Counted from the stretch's first letter, positions 8,144 through 19,380 are shown. The stretch is 64,000 bases of DNA from Sinohyriopsis cumingii (GCA_028554795.2 CM068839.1:86635540-86699539); one strand, 5' to 3'. Notes: generated from the sequence alone by a model not told the origin. Made by a program: numbers and translations.

Positions 8144-9298
8144 TTACGCAGTAACCAATTGAGGCGTTTCAGCTACAAATTCCAAACACCACCAGTAAGA
8201 TGTTGCGGTTAATTTCTTGTCGGCGGATTTCAGTATAAATGTTTCTTCGGTCCCCTTGTATATTATGATAGTTACAACCCCGGAATACTTGTCGGTGGAA
8301 TGTCGCCAGGGATACGCTGTGAAAATTTCAAATTTTGCAGCACTGAACACAGACAGCCTGTACACTCCAGTGACTGTTGCTGTATATTTGATGGTGTTGT
8401 TTTGTTTAGACCATGTTGCAAATCCAGATGATACTGTGTATACTATATTGGTAATATGCCCGGCAGTTACTCCAGATGGGATTTTAATCAAACTGGTTTT
8501 ATTAACGATCTCAGGAATCCCACTTTTGATATCTTGCTGTGTTTGTTTGATCGTGTCATTGTTAGTTTTGATGTCAGAAAGCTTCATATCGATGACGGGA
8601 GGAGTTCCAAAGAACTTATATGTGGTCTCATCGGTTTTTCTAAAGTTTCTACGGAGATTTGTAAACGCGTTTACATGAACATCATACTCGGCTCGCAACG
8701 TGGATAATTTACCGTCAACGGTGTCAACATAATTTTTTGTCGCAGCATCTTCCGGGGATGTTGGATCCGCTAACACGGTTATTTTATTTTTGTTCATGCT
8801 GAGTTCACCTATCATTGTATCACCGGTATTTCTTAAACGAGTATTAAATATGTCTCCGACGGTTTTAGATAGTGCGTCAACATATTGTTTGTTTGCGGCA
8901 TCTTCCGAGGATGTTGGATCTCTCAACACGGTTATTTTGTTACCGTTCATGCTAAGTTCACCAGTCATTGTATCACCGGTCTTTTTTACTGCAGCTTTCT
9001 GCATATCATTTCTCAGCGCCGCGATTGATATCAGCGAATCTCTGATTTGTCCGCTGTCAGTGAACACAGGGATGTTACCCGGAGTAGATCCAATAACCCT
9101 ACGAATTATTTCATGCCATTTGATATCGCTGAGTTTTAGTTTTCCGTGTCGGTCCTGAAAAATAACAACCTCATCTGGGTCTATCCCAGTCAGACTTAAA
9201 AGATTATCGATTTCATCTTTGGTTGCATATTTTGATAAATCCACGTCGGTGCGCTTCACTTTTCTGTTGAGAAGAGATCTTCCGTAAATATCAACCAT
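8144..9298 (-). CDS. Fibre-like protein with phage tail-fibre repeats
   Basis: This is an intact 384-residue frame from ATG 9298. Two near-identical repeats lie at residues about 107-143 and 158-194, each reading TGDTMxGELSMNxNKITVL followed by DPTSxEDAAxKxYVD. This motif is characteristic of phage tail fibres and other trimeric fibre shafts. The N-terminus (MVDIYGRSLLNRKVKR) may anchor the fibre to the capsid. The C-terminal 110 residues are rich in alternating hydrophobic and polar positions (IKYTATVTGVYRLSVF), which suggests a beta-sandwich head of C1q/TNF-like type. It is probably the receptor-binding spike of the virion. The frame overlaps the end of the upstream frame by 8 bp (ATGGTTGA). 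It is one of the few structural genes without a visible break. Confidence 0.75.
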   Translation of the reverse strand: MVDIYGRSLLNRKVKRTDVDLSKYATKDEIDNLLSLTGIDPDEVVIFQDRHGKLKLSDIKWHEIIRRVIGSTPGNIPVFTDSGQIRDSLISIAALRNDMQKAAVKKTGDTMTGELSMNGNKITVLRDPTSSEDAANKQYVDALSKTVGDIFNTRLRNTGDTMIGELSMNKNKITVLADPTSPEDAATKNYVDTVDGKLSTLRAEYDVHVNAFTNLRRNFRKTDETTYKFFGTPPVIDMKLSDIKTNNDTIKQTQQDIKSGIPEIVNKTSLIKIPSGVTAGHITNIVYTVSSGFATWSKQNNTIKYTATVTGVYRLSVFSAAKFEIFTAYPWRHSTDKYSGVVTIIIYKGTEETFILKSADKKLTATSYWWCLEFVAETPQLVTA

Positions 9299-9478
9299 TA
9301 TTCTTTAACGATTGTTTAAATGTGTACTCGTGCACAACTTTGTGAGGTGGTTTGGTTGACGCTGATATCGGATCGAGAACATTTAATACTTCACGACCAC
9401 ATATCGGAGGATCGGTCAGTGTTTGTGTTGGCAGCGTTGAGTACCAAACTTTGACAGGGGGATGTCTTTTGTATATTT
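9291..9478 (-). pseudogene. C-terminal remnant of the protease gene or another capsid gene
   Basis: An open frame (starting IYKRHPPVKVWYSTLPTQTL, ending with a stop overlapping the fibre start codon) fills the space after the broken protease frame. The 8-bp overlap ATGGTTGA is a natural gene junction, so this is probably the authentic 3' end of a gene whose frame shifted near 9475. I do not see a convincing catalytic Cys motif in it. It may be a fused remnant left by deletion. Confidence 0.4.
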
Positions 9479-10156
9479 TAGAAATTCAACTGGCGGTGCT
9501 AACCCATACGAATCAAAATAGATAATTCCACGTGGATCGATCGCGTAAGCAACTCAGTGAGTTCCTGGACCATCGCTGTTATCGAGATTAATAATTCCAG
9601 TTTCTGGGTTTTTTGGTTGTTGTGGCAATTGATCTCTCATAAAGACGCCTCTTAAATTTTTTATATTTATTTGTTTAACAGTATCGAGCAAATCAAAATT
9701 TGACATTGGAGTGAAACCTAAAACCGTTTTGGGTACCATGAGGGCGGAGTTCCTGGAAGTCTTAACCCTCGTCCTTTTCTTGTATCCTTTTCCAGTTGCT
9801 TTCTTCAGTGCCATTCTAGCAGCTGTTCCAACAGCTCCTAACGCGGCGGCCTTATCGACTGCGGGAGCAGCAGCAGCTATCAGTGCTGGTATCGCGGCGA
9901 GAAGAGGAAATATACCACCGGTTTTAATCATGTCTTTGATCGCGGTTTGAGAAAGCTCAAGTTTAACACCAACTCCTGCTTGCTTTGCTTTATTAAAATG
10001 TTTTAGTTGTGTTTTAGTCAGCGATAACTTGTTTGGACTGCCAGTAATCTGATCATTTTTTACTGTTATTATCCCACCACATATACTTGCGTTTTTTGAT
10101 TGTAATTTCTTAACCTGACCAGGAGTCAGAGTGACATTAACGTGACTGTATGACAT
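9430..10156 (-). pseudogene. PX-like core domain fused to adenain-like protease, premature TGA
   Basis: The frame begins MSYSHVNVTLTPGQVKKLQ at 10156 and runs to TGA at 9556-9554. The N-terminal part has short repeated LTxxQxxK-type motifs (near LTPGQVKK and LSLTKTQLKH), an Ala-rich hydrophobic stretch (about 80-112) and a basic GKGYKKRTRVK motif. This is the layout of adenovirus pX-like core proteins in adintoviruses. The C-terminal part (RGVFMRDQLPQ, GIINLDNSDGPGTH) is the start of an adenain/Ulp1-type cysteine protease. After the stop the same frame continues VAYAIDPRGIIYFDSYGLAP, the expected next segment. The TGA falls exactly where Trp follows the catalytic His. The protease would be inactive. 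Fusion of core protein and protease is known from related elements, by recollection. Confidence 0.8.
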
Positions 10157-10186
10157 TTTATTTAATACGAGATTGATCTAATTGTC

Positions 10187-11569
10187 CTACATGTTTTTCA
10201 CTGGCGCATCAACGAATCTCATTCGGCCGCCAGCACCTTCAAGTAACATTGTTCTATCAGAAAGTATGACTGCGATTGCTCTGTAATTAACTATAGCCCC
10301 TCTATTCACGGTAGCCCGAAAGTATATATCAACGACAGACTGTCTAGTTAAATCAAGATGCTCTAGTGAGAGGTAATAGATTGGATAATGAGATATAAAA
10401 TCCAATTGTGATATTTGCAAACCAGTATCAATATTTAGATCACGCGCTAGATATTTTGTCAAGCGTTGATATGCACGTGCAACATGATTATTATCAAAAT
10501 TTAACAGTATGTTCTCAAACAGTTCTTGATGTCCATTTATTCTCAGAGAAACGTCAGTGATACCAAGTTGATCAAATATCATACGACTCCGTATTTGTGA
10601 GTTTACTCGTGTAACATCTTGAAGAGCAATGAAAATATCTCGCGGTGCAGAAACTCCCTGCTGTGATGCTATATGCCATGTAAATAGACCATTATTATTA
10701 CTCTAAATACTATCTGTGGTTGTTGTAAGCCACGATAACAACAATTACCACCTTGATCCATAAAAGAAAGCAGTCGCTGTTCTTCAGGAATTGCAGGAGT
10801 CATTACCGGCATCCACAGTGAAAGTTTTTTTTTATTTCTACCTTACCAGCGTCACCTAGGGTTCGCCATAAAGCATCATTATCGTCATTTTTTCTAACAA
10901 ACACAACCGTATGTTTTGCCCCAAACATGACCTTTCTGACATCTCTGCAAAATCCAAAGACATGCGACAGCGGAATCGCACATGAAAAATTTCTACGACC
11001 AGCGCTTAGCATTTGTCTACGTGTATTAACCTAAATTAAATTCTGTATTAGCGCTAACAATCATGTCTTCCACGTCAATATTAGCAGGATTAGGAGCAGT
11101 ACGGTTTTTTTGGTTGTCTAATAATAAACTGATCACTGTTAGGACGATCAAAAGTGTCCTTGGCAAACATCATTGATGGACCAGCTGATCTTGTATAATC
11201 ATCAGAAGATCTTGCTAGACCAATTATTGTTGTAGCAACATCGACATCATTCTGAATCGATTAGATATTTTTTCCATCAATCATATATATGGCGCTATTA
11301 AACAAGGCCATAATTCCGTTATTGACAAAACCGATTTTAACATCATTCCCGTATGCTGTATCATCTGTTTTTATAATTTCACCATCTACTTCAATAAATG
11401 TTTCAGCGGGTAAAAAATATCTACTTGTATCCTGAACCTGTAATTCAATTCGTTCTCGTTGATTTGGGTTTCGTGTGTCATAAGAATAATACTGAAAATC
11501 ACGCACTGATTCATTTTTAAGAACCGGTTCGTCTATGTCAAATGCTGTGTCGGATTCCCGTTTAAACAT
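10187..11569 (-). pseudogene. Major capsid protein (double-jelly-roll type), multiply broken
   Basis: The likely start is ATG 11569 (MFKRESDTAFDIDEPVL). The frame carries FIEVDGEIIK and FNSAIYMIDGKNI, typical of the first jelly roll, then stops at TAA 11263-11261. The same frame continues (DVATTIIGLARSSDDYTRSA) to another stop near 11090. A shifted frame holds NFSCAIPLSHVFGFCRD and KNDDNDALWR (11012-10803). A further shift near 10700 leads to the C-terminal part ending at 10187 (SQLDFISHYPIYYLSLEHL, VDIYFRA). At least two stops and two frameshifts are visible. The protein would form the icosahedral shell. It lies immediately downstream (14 bp) of the basic virion protein gene. Confidence 0.8.
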
Positions 11570-11582
11570 TTTATTATAAGAG

Positions 11583-11994
11583 TTATCGTCTAAAACGAAG
11601 ACCACTTCCCGCCACCAAACTTGTGTTTATTTGTTCAGCCCCTTGATTTATCAGCGCTGCTAGTTTTTGATTTGCGGCTTCATTTATTACTTTACTAACA
11701 TTTGCAGGCATGTCCGCGGTGGCTGGTAATTTTACCGGCGGAGTTTTTTTGAGGTTTGCGTATTATTCGTGCTTGTCTGTCCTTGATTGCCAAAAATGCT
11801 TTACTGGCAGCGTTACCAACAGCGCCAGTAGCTTTATCTTTAATAACGTCAATAGCTTTCATTGATAATTGTTTTGCGATCGGTATTGCTTTAGGAGCCA
11901 TCCTCGCGAATAAACCCCGAACAACATCACCGAATCCGTTTCCATAAGTCTATATATAGTATACGGGCACTCGTGAGTTTACAACCCTGACCAT
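11583..11994 (-). pseudogene. Small basic virion-type protein, stop near N-terminus and frameshift
   Basis: From ATG 11994 the frame reads 14 residues to TAG at 11952-11950, then continues TYGNGFGDVVRGLFARMAPK, an Ala/Lys-rich helix (AIDVIKDKATGAVGNAASKA) and, after a frameshift near 11745, KTPPVKLPATADMP and a tail SLVAGSGLRFRR to the TAA at 11585-11583. The glycine-rich start, basic helix and short tail resemble small proteins encoded next to the capsid gene in related elements. The exact role (minor capsid, core or membrane-lytic) is not known. Two lesions make it a pseudogene. Confidence 0.6.
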
Positions 11995-12331
11995 AACTGG
12001 TCTACGATGAGAATTGTGTACGATCATTTAATTTAATTAGTTATTTATCTAATTAGTCGCTGTCCGTGAGTTCATCAATAAGTTCTCGGTAGATGCTAGT
12101 ATCCATGGTACCACCTTGAAATAATCGCTGACAGATATCAGCTGCTTCATTAATTATTTCTGGCGAGTTATTTCCAGCTCGCTTTCCTCCTATGAGAACT
12201 TCTAACCGTGATACATCATTGATGATATTATCAGGACAAGTAATTCCCAAACCACTGCCAGTTGCTCCTTCTTCTGTTGTCTTCTTAAATAGTCGTAAGG
12301 GTGATCTTTCTCTTCTTGCTTTTTTAAGTAG

Positions 12332-12346
12332 CTCTTCAGTCCTTTT
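12332..12346. repeat. LINE target-site duplication, 3' side
   Basis: The 15-bp sequence ctcttcagtcctttt is identical to 13650-13664 and borders the A-rich tail of the LINE. Confidence 0.9.
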
Positions 12347-13649
12347 ATTTTATTTTTTATTTTTTTATTATCCCCGTAATAGGTTGACCAATGGGTCGGG
12401 TCACCTTACAATCAAACATTTCTGGTTATCAGATAATCTAGGGATAATAAATATAATCTACAGAGAAAGTATAAAAAAACCAAAACACACACACACACAC
12501 ACACGCACACGCATATACACATGCATATGGCACACAATCTAGGTGACATGGCCTTTGTGATATTACAGTATTTTGTTCCTGTTTATCATCAAGTCAGAGA
12601 CAAGTTAAATGTTCATTGTTGAGGTCCAATTTTGAAGAAATTGGTCCTCTTTGTTATTTACCTTAGCAGTGTATTTTTCAATGTTCTTATGCATTGCAAC
12701 TATTTGCTTAAAAGCAAAAATAGAAGGATTTTTCATATTGAATCTGCAAGTATAAATATAATATTTTGCCAAAATAAGCAGAAAATTACCCAAACTGTCC
12801 AGTTGTTCACTTCCTAAAAATGTTTCTTTTTTGGACAGATGTACAATATTTGGGCAAAAAGGTGCAAAAACTTCAATAAAACGGTACCAAAACTGTGAAG
12901 TAATACTGCAGTCATAAAAGAAATGCTCAATACTCTCAGTTTCACTCTTACAGAAAGTACATTTGTTGTCATCAAATATGTTAATTCTTTCAAGAAAATC
13001 ATTAGTAGCGATTATTCTATGGATTAATTTAAAGTTAAAAGAGATCAACTTGGTATCCTTGGTACAGCATTTTGCCCGGCTATATATATCAGACCACTCC
13101 TCACTACTTATATTTTTATTAAATACTTGCATCCAAGTTTCTTGCTTCGCAGTGTGTTGCCTTTTAGTTTCCTGCAAAAGATCTTTGTAAACAAACTTGA
13201 GTGAATCTTGTTTTCGCAAGTTCGTTATTTTATCCTCCTGCTTATCAAAATTATTATGTACTAGGTGGTTTTTTATGGCATCTTTCCATGCTTTAGGAAT
13301 TCTGGATATTAAGGAGAAGTATTTCAAGAAATCATCGCTTCCAGTTTTTTGTTTTATTATCTCAAAAGGTATTAAATTACCGTGATCATCTACTAGATCG
13401 TTCAGAATTTCAAAACCAGCTTCTGTCCAGGATTTGTATTGATAAATCATTTTAGGGGGGACAAAATTTAAAATACTCATGGATAAGATACTCGTTAGGA
13501 CTTTGCGGTTCTTCTTTCCATTTAGATACTGCCAAAATTACATCTCTCCAAAAACTGTTTTTAATGAATTTACTAAATTCTTCTAATTTCCATCTCCCTA
13601 AATTCCAAATATCCTTTTTATTTCTGAGTATAGTTGTATTGACTAAGTT
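12347..13649 (-). mobile_element. 5'-truncated L1/Tx1-type LINE insertion
   Basis: This 1303-bp insertion holds only the 3' end of ORF2 (12605-13480, plus an upstream stretch in another frame to 13649) and a 3' UTR with (CA)n at 12485-12504. The protein contains KCTFCKSETESIEHFFYDCS, the CCHC-like zf-RVT knuckle found after the reverse transcriptase of L1/Tx1 elements. On the minus strand it ends in an A-rich tail (TAAAA-type). The target duplication begins AAAA preceded by TT on the minus strand, matching the TT/AAAA site of L1-type endonucleases. The 5' truncation and a frameshift near 13455 make it dead on arrival or since decayed. Confidence 0.9.
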
Positions 13650-13664
13650 CTCTTCAGTCCTTTT
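13650..13664. repeat. LINE target-site duplication, 5' side
   Basis: The second copy of ctcttcagtcctttt lies inside the first codons of the interrupted 101-codon gene. Confidence 0.9.
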
Positions 13665-13679
13665 AAGTTCCGACATCAA

Positions 13680-14486
13680 CTATTGCTGCGGTGAAGAAGA
13701 CTGTTGTTGTTCTATCTGTTGCAGAGGTGAAGAAGACTGTTGTTGTTCTATCTGTTGCAGAGGTGGAGAAAGTTGATATGAAAGTTCCTGCTGGGGTTCT
13801 AGTTGTTTTATTTTCTCTCTATAAAGGCTCTTTACTTCTTCATCAAGACTTCTGTATTCTAAATCATCATCTCTGGCCTGTTTTTTGTTTTTATATATGC
13901 GATATATCCACTTAATAAGACTATCATCAGTTACTTTTTCAGAACCGGATTTTAAGATATTAGGTTTATTAAATATACTAATTAATATTTTTTCAGGCAA
14001 TTTTTATCTTTTAGTATTTCTAATATCTTCAATAAAATTCTTCTTAAATTTTACAGTCAGTCCAATATTTTCCTTTATTGGTTTAAACGCGAGTTCAGTA
14101 CGAATTTGTTCAATGCCTTCAAGTATTTCTTCATCGACGGACGGAGGTTGAGTTACAGCTATGTCAGTTGGAAGGTCTCGTAAAAGTTTTTTTGCTTTTT
14201 TAGTTCTCGCTGCTATTTTTTCAGTCTGCGCGACGGTTTGTTTTAGCACTGGAAGAATACCTTTTGTTTCGTCCTAGTAAAGCTCTTTCAGTGACCGCCG
14301 CAGCTTTTTCAGTAGCTGTTATAACGGGTCTAAATAATTGTTCTGCACCTGTCGCAAATTCAACTTGTGCTTCTTGCCGCGCTTGTAATTTTTGTCTTAC
14401 AGAATCTCTCACAGGAAGAATTTTTTTTATTGCTTCTTGTCGCTCTCGAGCTAATCTAGCGGAATGTCTTATCCAATGTTAGCCAT
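13680..14486 (-). pseudogene. Coiled-coil protein of the capsid cluster, broken
   Basis: This is probably the first gene of the minus-strand structural block. ATG 14486 is followed after five codons by a stop (TAA 14471-14469), while coding continues in another frame (IRHSARLARERQEAIKKIL). It shifts again near 14240 (TVAQTEKIAARTKKAKKLL) and meets an in-frame TAA at 14006-14004 before LPEKILISIFNKPNILKSGS. The protein is charged, helical and coiled-coil-like. Its C-terminus is Gln/Ser-rich, encoded by an exact 36-bp tandem duplication (13691-13726 and 13727-13762), and ends 3 bp before the next start codon. I do not recognise a family. A scaffold-like role is only a guess. Confidence 0.55.
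13691..13762. repeat. 36-bp exact tandem duplication within coding sequence
   Basis: Two identical 36-bp units (13691-13726, 13727-13762) encode LQQIEQQQSSSP twice near the C-terminus of the coiled-coil gene, keeping the frame. Confidence 0.9.
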
Positions 14487-14740
14487 TATTGTTAACTTAA
14501 ATTTTTAATTTATGACAACAGACACGTGATGTTTTTTTTTCGCACATTGGTTTTCAAAAAAGGACACACGGAAGCAGCGACACACGAAGACAACAAAACG
14601 CAGCAACAACGGCGACAATTGTGTTTACAACGAAACGTCCTCGCGGTTTTATAAAGGGCTTATTTCGGCATTTGGAGGCTTCTAAAAGTTGTAGGATTCG
14701 CCCTCCCTGCTGCTCAATTCGTATGGTGATTTATAGGATG
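14487..14740. other. Probable right terminal region of the virus-like element
   Basis: This non-coding stretch differs from the AT-rich DNA on its right: it is richer in CAAC/GACA units (around 14570-14620) and G+C. Beyond about 14740 the composition changes to host type. The terminal inverted repeat cannot be tested because the left end lies outside the window. Confidence 0.4.
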
Positions 14741-14888
14741 AATTAAAATGTAAAGAATGGAAACTTCAATGAGTAATGTACCCTGCAATCTTTATTGTAG
14801 ATCATTACACTTCCAATTATACGCACATTTTTGTTATAACAAATTAAGTAAAAGAAAACAAAATACGTTTAAAGTCCAAATCAACGTT

Positions 14889-15142
14889 CTAATAAAAGTA
14901 CAATGGCTTGGTAGCAGCATAAAGTACACTGTTCATCGTGTCAGTGTTTATACTGTTCAAGGATGAAGGCTTTAACAATTTCAATACGTTCTTGCTAGAA
15001 AGCTGAAACGATCGACGGATAGGATGTACAAACATGGACAGAAACAGATATACCAAGCCTAGTACAACGATGTGGGCTGTTAACACAGGAGTTATGTATG
15101 CAAATACCTTCAATACAGCGGGTACTCACCTTGCGCCGCCAT
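14889..15142 (-). other. Possible host first exon and adjoining hydrophobic reading frame
   Basis: On the minus strand ATGGCGGCGCAAG is followed directly by GTGAGT, a textbook first coding exon with splice donor (ATG 15142-15140, junction 15130/15129). If real, the host gene runs left into or across the virus-like element. Just downstream a frame without ATG (from 15113) encodes YITPVLTAHIVVLGLVYLFL, a possible membrane segment, ending at 14889. The two could be one short gene with a frameshift, or coincidence. No further exon is evident. Confidence 0.3.
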
Positions 15143-16736
15143 TTGCTACCATAAACCTTTGTAAACATCACGTATATTCAAGGTAAAAGTCTTATTTAAT
15201 CGTCAATAAGAATATATACTTTATCGTGACGATATATATATTAAATTAAGTGCTCCTTTAAGCAGGAAAGGCAAAAAAAAGCTGAAAGTTCCCTGGTTTA
15301 TATCGGACGACAGAATAGAGAAGTTGAACCTCAAACATGCATATTATTCTCACATAGAAATGCAGCTGTTTCTGACAGACAATATTGAGATTTTAAAAAA
15401 AAATATTTTGTATTTTGTCCCCTAGATTGCAATATTGAAAAAGTATTTCCAGACAATGAACGTATGGATAAAATAAAATGTCATAACATGTGAGCTATGT
15501 TAGAACTTTTATGTGCAAATATTGTTTGCGAAGCACGTGGTTGTACCAAAGACAGTTGCCAAACCAATTTTAATTAGTACGGTAAGATATTGTGTTTCTG
15601 GTGGAGATGACGATGGACGAAGGATGATATTTGAAGTTGTTTAATCTTCAGTGTTTTAAAATGAAACGTGTAATTAACGGAACATGCCTTTGTGTCTAAT
15701 GGAAAAACTGAGTATTCTTGAACACTTTCAATAATATAAATTATATATTACCGATTGGTTTTAATGTGTTTGAAGGATAATATCAAATGAATGACATCGG
15801 CCCAAGAAAACTGAAAATCATTATATATGCAATTCATGCTTGAAACTATTGTCAATATTTTGAAAAAGGTGTACTGCCGATAACTTTCATTATAGTATTA
15901 TAGTTATTAGAATCCTTCTTAAAATCTTCTGCAAATATGACAGGCGTTCCAAGAAAGAGAACCAAATCTATTGTCATCGACGTCAATCCAGGCCTAAGTC
16001 TTAAAGCAATTATTATTGTTAAAGTGTGGTAACATTACTCGACTTTTACTGCGACTTTTATGGCCCATTTGCATGTATTGTATGTTAAATAAAACACGAC
16101 TGGGTTCAGCAAATTGACCTTTTTCTGAATAATCTTTAATCAATGCATGCTGCCAGTGATTTTGTTATGTTAGTCATTGCACTTAGTTCAAGCCATGTGC
16201 CTGTTTTGTATCGATGGTATGTCTTCTTTCTGCTGTATTGTACGATCCCTTGACTGAACTTGCTCAGATAAGGTTGTCATAAATGATACTGATTAAAGGC
16301 AAACTATTTGTGGCTAGATATACTGTGACAATAAACAGAGATTCAGAATAAGTAAACAAATAAAGAAAGAGAGGGAGACAGACAGACATACATACATTTG
16401 GCGGTTAAATATAGATTTCAGAATCACACCCATTCGAAATGCAGACGATAGACAATTGTCCATTCGTAACGTGAGCGGATATGACTGGTAAAATTGTTTA
16501 GAACAAATGGGTTAAACCAAACCAATCAACATAAAAATATATTCTTTTCTCAGAATTTCATCCAAATAAATAGGAATTAACAATAACTGTTAAATGAACA
16601 ATCTGGTATTTGATTTATGGAACAATTTGAAAGAACAGCTAACTTAAATAGGTAACACACTTAGGCGATTGCCTTCTGTACATGTATTTGGATGTATTTT
16701 ACATGATACGTGTAAAACATTTATAGGACAACGGAA

Positions 16737-16811
<75 letters not shown>

Positions 16812-19380
16812 GGATGGATAGAGAGAGAGAGAGAGAGAGAAATAGAGAAAACGAAAGAGAGAAAGGATGTCAAATTATGTAATGTTAAAACGGTTCCTAG
16901 TGAACGACTGTTAAACTAAAATAAATCTTGTATTGACCTTAAGACCAAAGGCATTAGAACTAATGGAATTATAAGACCTGGGCCCAAAGATACTACTTCT
17001 AATCTATTAATCCATATGTGACTGTGACTAAGCTAGTGTCTTCCAGCTACAGAAGGGTTAAATCTTAATAAACCGGTGGACTTGTCTGTTTCATCAATTA
17101 TCAGATTCTCGACAGAGACTGATTAAACAAGTTGCCATGATTGCGAAGAAGTGCTGAATGTTACGTACGCTTCAACACATTCTGTATTGGATATCAACGC
17201 AAACATAGACAAGTCGGAGCTGCCGAAAGAAATCATCAATTAGATGAAAATGATTGATTAATTGTTTCTGATTCCACAGAACTTGACGCTTTTTGTTCCA
17301 GTTCTTCAAATTATGGTGGACAAAATGCTACTTCGACAAGGACACGTACAGTGTAACTGTTAGCAGTTCGTACCATGTTTATGTTGCTAATATATCTCAT
17401 GTAATCAAAGCCAATGCTGCTATTTGTTTCTCTTTGTGATCTAAAGCGTTTGGTATTTTGTACATATATTTGCTGTCTAAAGTATTGCAATCGACACCAG
17501 CTTTACTCCCTTACAAGCATAGAATTAAAAATAAAGATGGTCCGCACACTTTTTGATCATACGTAAGAATTCGTAATTGGTAAAACTGGAAGGGAATTAA
17601 TTTCAAAGGTCATTTTATTTCTGACTGAATAGTGTAACTCCAATCTTCCTTTGCTAGCTATATAATTTTTTGGTCAGTTCTATGCTTGTATTCTGTAATG
17701 ATTGGAACGACTAATAAACACGATAAAGGAGCTCTTAGTGTTGGTCGCTAGAAGTTTCTTTCACAATTCCAATTATGTCTGCCCTGATGCCGTGACAATA
17801 TTTGCTTTGTTTTAAATTAGCACATGTAGCTATTTTTGAAATGATAGAAGTCATAAAAAAAATTGTTGATCATTTCAGAAAAGCAACCATTGGTCAATTT
17901 TACATTGGATGAGACTCAGGCTATGACGTATACTCTTCCTTCTGCTAAATATTGCTGATGTATGTCTGATTAATGGCTGCTGCACCTGCATAATTTCGAA
18001 GATATACTTATTTTGAATGAGTTTCAATATTTTACTAGACAATGATGTCATGCATAATGTTACGCAGATTGAATTGTCATATACCTCTTACATTCTAATT
18101 GTAAAAATTTAATTTCATATTCATATGTATACACAGGTATTTTGAGTTGTGATAGGATTTTATTTTCCCCATGTAACAAGATATGTTCCTTCTGTGGCTA
18201 TTCAGTATCACGTCTGAATATGAATGTGTTATATGTATTCATTGAAAAGCTGTAATTAACTCCACGTTGTAGGAGTAGAAAGATCTTAATATCATCTTTA
18301 ATCATTTTCTGTTTTTTTTTCTACTTTCTTCTTCTGACATTTGAATTTAACATTAAATTAATTTTGTTGTCAGGAAGTGCTTCTGATTCAAACATTTTAA
18401 AAACAATTTAATTATTGTGAGATTTACTCATCATCTTTATGCGAAACAAGTAATGAATTATCATCAGCATATAAAACTAGTTTGCAATTTTGAAGTTTTA
18501 ATCAACATTATCGAACATATCATTCACATAAAAATTAACTAGTATGAATCTCTACTTTATTTACTTCTGGTTAACTTTTTATTCTACTCCATTTGCCTTA
18601 CTGATTCGCTTTCTATTATATTAATATCATTCAAACAAGTTAATCAATGGATTCCCGTACATTTTCCAGTCTTTTTATCAATAGTCGTGTTCAATTCCTC
18701 CTTGTACGCATCACTTTCTAGGAACTGTGGTATTTCTTCACCGTATGAGTGGTTCGCAGAAGCATCCAAAACCGCCTATTTCTCAAGTTTGTGCTCTGCA
18801 TAGGCTTCTCACGATTCGACCATTCTATACATTTGTGCAGAAGGTACAGTCGTCGCTATTTAATAATTTAAACTTGTATTATTATATATACGATAGATGG
18901 TGATAAAAGTTCTTAGATGAAAGAAATATGTTGTGCACGGTTGATGCTGTGGTAGACGAACAGTTTCAAACAGATGTTACTAGTAATTCAAATCTCACAA
19001 ATACTTTCAGAGAGAGATTACATGAAGCACATATGAAAAGGACATGGTATGGATGAAGCACGAAATCTGTTTTACAGTCACAATATAAGAAACGGGTTTG
19101 GGCGGAAAAAAAGCGACAAATCCCAAATGAGTGTTAGAATCCTCTGTTTGTAAAGGTCCCTAAAAACAATAATCAATAGGTACGACAATCTGAGACCAGC
19201 TATTTTGTACTTTGAAGCGTTCGTTCGTTGCTTGAATTGTTTCTTATGTAGCTGAGTTTGTAGATTTACTCCTGTTGACATTTACCTTTTCACATTATTT
19301 TTTAAATCAGAGTTTAAAATTCATCTTAAATTGAAGGAAATTCACATGTATTTTGGGATTGTTTCTTTGATCAAAACTTG
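15143..19380. other. AT-rich host intergenic or intronic DNA, no gene seen
   Basis: There is no open frame with protein-like composition and no recognised transposon domain. It holds a (TA)n tract at 16740-16804 followed by GATG and GA units to about 16865. The rest is unique-looking AT-rich sequence. Confidence 0.6.
16740..16804. repeat. (TA)n microsatellite
   Basis: This is a pure TA run of about 64 bp, followed by short GATG and GA runs. Confidence 0.95.

Larger units (their letters stand above)
12053..13676 (-). pseudogene. Conserved small capsid-cluster gene split by a LINE
   Basis: The gene starts at ATG 13676 and is interrupted after nine codons by the LINE at 12347-13649. Coding resumes past the target-site duplication at 12331 and ends at 12053. 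The two parts are in the same frame and total 101 codons without any stop or frameshift, so the gene was still intact when the LINE landed. The second part is basic (KKARRER) and then has LEVLIGGKRAGNNSPEIINE and a helical C-terminus. I recall similar small proteins beside capsid genes of related elements but know no function. It starts 3 bp after the stop of the coiled-coil gene, so the cluster is tightly packed. Confidence 0.75.

Noticed and set aside
7383-11952. Possible TAG readthrough or recoding, since three in-frame TAGs occur in two virus genes
   Set aside because: TAA and TGA stops and frameshifts occur in the same gene block (capsid, protease, coiled-coil), so ordinary decay explains them better.
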